Source: Pelagibacteraceae bacterium TMED124 (GTDB lineage: Bacteria; Pseudomonadota; Alphaproteobacteria; Pelagibacterales; Pelagibacteraceae). Taken from it: a stretch of DNA of 34,114 nucleotides. A model generated the notes under the pieces. That model was given only the letters and a program-made list of their open reading frames with translations, was not told where the DNA came from and searched no databases. Position 1 is the first letter of the stretch. Each line of letters begins with the position of its first letter. A program made the translations under genes and the position numbers. Positions 31,873 through 34,114 of the stretch are shown one piece after another. The stretch lies in NCBI GenBank assembly GCA_002171275.2, contig NHFZ02000018.1, positions 1-34,114 on the forward strand, read 5' to 3'.

Positions 31873-32796
31873 ATGAGAAAAAAAGTGAATAAATTTAAGA
31901 TAAAAAGAAAATGTGATTTTTGTAAAATTGAAACAAAATTTTTATTTAATTCTAAAGATTTTAATCGTGAATATAGTAAAAATATATATACATACAATAT
32001 TTGTAAAAATTGTAAAAATATAAGTTTAAAAAATATTCCTAAAAGAAAAACTTATTTGTATCAAGAAAATTTCTACAATTATAAAAGTAAAAAAAATATA
32101 TGGAAAGATAACCAAAATAAAATTGAACATTTAAAAGAAATAAATTTTAAAAAAAATCAATCATTACTCGAAATAGGATCTGGTGATGGAAGCTTTCTAT
32201 ATTGTTGTAAAAAATTGGGATTAAAGTGTGAAGGTTTGGATATTAACAAGAAACTTAACTATTATACAAAAAAAAGATTTGGAATAAAAACAATTATAAA
32301 AAAAAATCTTACTAATTTAAAAAAAAAGTATGATATCATTTGTGCTTGGCACTCAATAGAGCATTTTGAAAATTCAAAAAAAGTATTAGAATTCATTTTT
32401 AGAAATTTAAACAAAAATGGATATATAATTTTGGCTATGCCAAATCCAGATGCTTATGGGTTTAGATTGTTTAAAGAAAAATGGGTTCATGTTGATGCTC
32501 CAAGGCATCAAAATTTAATTAATTTAAATTTTTTAAAAAAATATTTAACAAAAAAAAATTTTAAAATTATCTTGTCTACAACAAGTGATGATGATGCTAA
32601 ATATAATAACAGATTATCATGGGCATTTTATTTTTTTAGAATTTTTTCAAAAAAACCATTATATGCACAAAGGAATTACATAAAGAAGCTTTGCCACTTA
32701 ATTGGTCTCTTATTAAGATTTACTTTTTCATTTATTGAAAATAAAAATTATGAAGGAAGTTGTTATACATTAATTGCAAAATTAAAAAAAAAATGA
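31873..32796 (+). CDS. Class I SAM methyltransferase with N-terminal zinc-ribbon-like module
   Basis: A 307-residue methyltransferase. CDFC (14-17) and CKNC (44-47) form a zinc-ribbon-like N-terminus, as is common in sugar-modifying methyltransferases. Motif I for SAM is LLEIGSGDGSFL (98-109). ICAWHSIEHFEN gives the W-H-S-x-E-H block after strand 4, and AMPNPDAYG and APRHQNLI follow, as in the UbiG/Coq5-like methyltransferases of polysaccharide loci. The C-terminal 60 residues are basic and hydrophobic. It lacks the C-terminal domain of the two TylC3-type enzymes, so O-methylation is at least as likely as C-methylation. It is third in the rfbF cassette. Confidence 0.8.
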   Translation: MRKKVNKFKIKRKCDFCKIETKFLFNSKDFNREYSKNIYTYNICKNCKNISLKNIPKRKTYLYQENFYNYKSKKNIWKDNQNKIEHLKEINFKKNQSLLEIGSGDGSFLYCCKKLGLKCEGLDINKKLNYYTKKRFGIKTIIKKNLTNLKKKYDIICAWHSIEHFENSKKVLEFIFRNLNKNGYIILAMPNPDAYGFRLFKEKWVHVDAPRHQNLINLNFLKKYLTKKNFKIILSTTSDDDAKYNNRLSWAFYFFRIFSKKPLYAQRNYIKKLCHLIGLLLRFTFSFIENKNYEGSCYTLIAKLKKK

Positions 32797-32799
32797 TAG

Positions 32800-33621
32800 T
32801 TGAAAATATTTATGATTGGATTATTTGATAATAAAAAATATGTTTTTATAGCAAAGAAATATTCATCAAGATATAAAAGTAATTTGCCATTTCCCAACAT
32901 ACAAATTAAAAATTTTTTAGATGAGAAAATTGCTAAAAAATTAGAAAAAAACTTTCCTAATTATAATAATTCTAATGCATGGACAAATCATAAGGGTCAT
33001 AATGATCATAAGAATTCTACTTTTAAAAAAGCTCAAAATGATGAAAGGAAATTTCCAAAAGTCTTTAGAGAATTTATTAGAGAAACAAGTTCGAGACAAT
33101 TCATATTATTTTTAGAATCAATAAGTGGTATAAGTGGTCTAATACCAGATCCATACATAATTGGAGGTGGCTTACACATTGCAAAGAATGGTGGTTACCT
33201 AAATATACATGCTGATTTCAACTGGCAACATAAATTACAACTCCATCGTAGATTAAATGTTCTTATATACTTAAGCTCAAACTGGAAAGAGCAATTCAAG
33301 GGATCTTTGGAGCTTTGGAATTCAAGCAGAAAAAAAAAAGTAAAAGATTATGTGCCAGAATTTAATAGTTGTGTAATTTTTAACACAACTGGAAAATCTT
33401 TTCACGGACACCCAGAAAAAATAACGTCCGGCAAAGAGATTTTTAGAAAAGTGATAAATTTATATTATTACACTTCTACTAGACCAAAAAATGAAATCTA
33501 CAATCCTACATTTACGGTTTATGGAACTATAAAAAGAGGAAAAATTAATCCTTCAAAATTTAAAATATCTAATTCACCATTTTGCAATAATTTACTAAAA
33601 AATTATAAAAAATTTAAGTAA
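32800..33621 (+). CDS. 2-oxoglutarate/Fe(II) oxygenase (prolyl-4-hydroxylase-like fold)
   Basis: A 273-residue oxygenase with a clear double-stranded beta-helix signature: GGGLHIAKNGGYLNIHADFNWQ (in parts, 122-143) supplies His137 and Asp139; RRLNVLIYLSSNW and GSLELWN follow; SFHGHPEK (200-207) supplies the distal His202 (or 204); and Arg216 is the candidate 2-oxoglutarate anchor. The PFPNIQIKNFL start (30-40) is typical of this subfamily. The start is uncertain: TTG at 32800 or ATG at 32812, neither with a good ribosome-binding site. An ATG at 32793 overlaps the upstream stop as ATGA but lies in another frame, so the true N-terminus may have been frameshifted. It probably oxidises a sugar of the glycan. 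Confidence 0.78.
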   Translation: MKIFMIGLFDNKKYVFIAKKYSSRYKSNLPFPNIQIKNFLDEKIAKKLEKNFPNYNNSNAWTNHKGHNDHKNSTFKKAQNDERKFPKVFREFIRETSSRQFILFLESISGISGLIPDPYIIGGGLHIAKNGGYLNIHADFNWQHKLQLHRRLNVLIYLSSNWKEQFKGSLELWNSSRKKKVKDYVPEFNSCVIFNTTGKSFHGHPEKITSGKEIFRKVINLYYYTSTRPKNEIYNPTFTVYGTIKRGKINPSKFKISNSPFCNNLLKNYKKFK

Positions 33622-33622
33622 A

Positions 33623-34114
33623 TCAATTTATTTTTTTAATTTTTTTGGTGCTACCCCAGAAATTTTTTGGTTCATAATATGGATAATCGTACACTGAGTT
33701 ATCAATTTTTATTTTTGACTGTCTTTTTTTAATAATACTTTTTACAAAATTTAAAACTGAGATAGGTTTTCCACTACAACAGTTAAAAATACCATTCTTT
33801 TTTGATTGTGAAATTTTGTGTATTAAATTAGATAGACTTTTTACCTCAATAAAGTCTCTTAACTGATCACCTTTAGACATTTTAAAAGTTTTTTTTTGTT
33901 TTATAGATTTTATTAATTGAGTATATAAATTATTTTTACTATCTCCTTCTCCATAGATATAGAAAAGTCTTAACCACTTTAAATTAATATTATTTATTTT
34001 ATTTAGTTTGCTATAAAGTTTATATTTGGATTTGCCATAATAAGTATTTGGACGAGAAAACATTTTCTCACCAAGGCAACCTTCTCTAAGACCATACTCT
34101 AAACAAGTTCCAGT
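33623..34114 (-). CDS. SDR-family nucleotide-sugar reductase/epimerase, C-terminal part (cut by window edge)
   Basis: The minus-strand frame is open from the right edge, so the start lies outside; the ATG at 34063 is internal. The first visible residues, GTCLEYGLREG, match the S-G-T-C-x-E-Y-G serine block of RfbJ-like reductases, and YYGKSKYKL supplies the catalytic YxxxK. LRLFYIYGEGD and RDFIEV are the usual R-x-F-x-x-Y-G and R-D-F-x-x-V blocks. The C-terminal third is short and charged. RfbJ-type enzymes reduce CDP-4-keto sugars to abequose or paratose, which fits the nearby rfbF, but the partial sequence cannot fix this. It faces the oxygenase gene with a single base between stops. Confidence 0.72.
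   Translation of the reverse strand, partial: TGTCLEYGLREGCLGEKMFSRPNTYYGKSKYKLYSKLNKINNINLKWLRLFYIYGEGDSKNNLYTQLIKSIKQKKTFKMSKGDQLRDFIEVKSLSNLIHKISQSKKNGIFNCCSGKPISVLNFVKSIIKKRQSKIKIDNSVYDYPYYEPKNFWGSTKKIKKIN

Noticed and set aside
1..34114. CRISPR array, insertion sequence, integrase or attachment site
   Set aside because: No spaced direct repeats, transposase-like or recombinase-like protein, or terminal repeats were seen in either strand, despite the mosaic layout.

Overview
This window reads as a surface-polysaccharide (O-antigen or capsule type) biosynthesis island from a very A+T-rich, gene-dense bacterium. The DNA is dominated by A/T runs, the proteins are rich in Lys, Asn and Ile, and almost all genes abut or overlap. 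These traits, with the gene content, fit the hypervariable cell-surface region of a streamlined marine alphaproteobacterium of the SAR11/Pelagibacterales type. That placement is inference: no rRNA, tRNA or housekeeping gene lies in the window to anchor it.

Layout, left to right. (1) 1-405: the end of a SAM methyltransferase. It meets a lone minus-strand GT4 glycosyltransferase (391-1494) end to end. (2) 1537-2541: a plus-strand polyprenyl-phosphate sugar-1-phosphate transferase (WecA/MraY type), which would start the lipid-linked oligosaccharide. (3) 2521-12532: an eight-gene minus-strand operon. In transcription order it encodes a UDP-glucuronate 4-epimerase type SDR, a GT4, a divergent alkaline-phosphatase-superfamily protein, a TviB-type UDP-N-acetylhexosamine dehydrogenase, a 2OG-Fe(II)-oxygenase-like protein, an O-antigen ligase/polymerase, an AsnB-type amidotransferase, and a GT2 fused to a DUF218-like domain. 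Together they suggest a uronic acid, possibly amidated. (4) 12571-15393: plus-strand Wzz-topology protein, Wzy-like membrane protein and Gmd. (5) 15386-18253: minus-strand DPM1-like GT2, a divergent SDR and a TylC3-type C-methyltransferase. (6) 18298-20906: plus-strand cupin, small SDR and large membrane protein. (7) 20898-26032: minus-strand nucleotidyltransferase, SIS-domain isomerase, SDR, C-methyltransferase, RmlC-like epimerase and glycosyltransferase. (8) 26143-27132: a plus-strand HddA-like GHMP kinase. (9) 27137-29976: minus-strand PglK/MsbA-like ABC flippase and GT2. (10) 30074-33621: plus-strand RfbF, SDR, methyltransferase and 2OG oxygenase. (11) 33623 to the right edge: part of an SDR.

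The genes cover the usual steps of a polyprenyl-linked pathway: chain start (WecA-like), making activated sugars (Gmd, TviB, RfbF, heptose-type kinase/isomerase/nucleotidyltransferase, several SDRs, two cupin-type enzymes), C-methyl branching, glycosyl transfer, flipping by an ABC exporter, and polymerisation, chain-length control or ligation by membrane proteins. No Wzx flippase is seen. The strand flips about every 1-10 kb between short cassettes. Their ends overlap where convergent, and they start from short shared gaps where divergent, as expected of a locus built by repeated cassette exchange.

Points most worth a second look are the GT2-DUF218 fusion, the phosphatase-superfamily protein with an apparently broken metal site, the RmlC-like epimerase with Phe in place of the catalytic Tyr, two parallel nucleotidyltransferase/SDR/methyltransferase modules, and several small sequence oddities: a decayed ORF, a perfect AT hairpin, and 13-base A tracts inside genes. 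All functions rest on motif recognition by eye; no database search was run.
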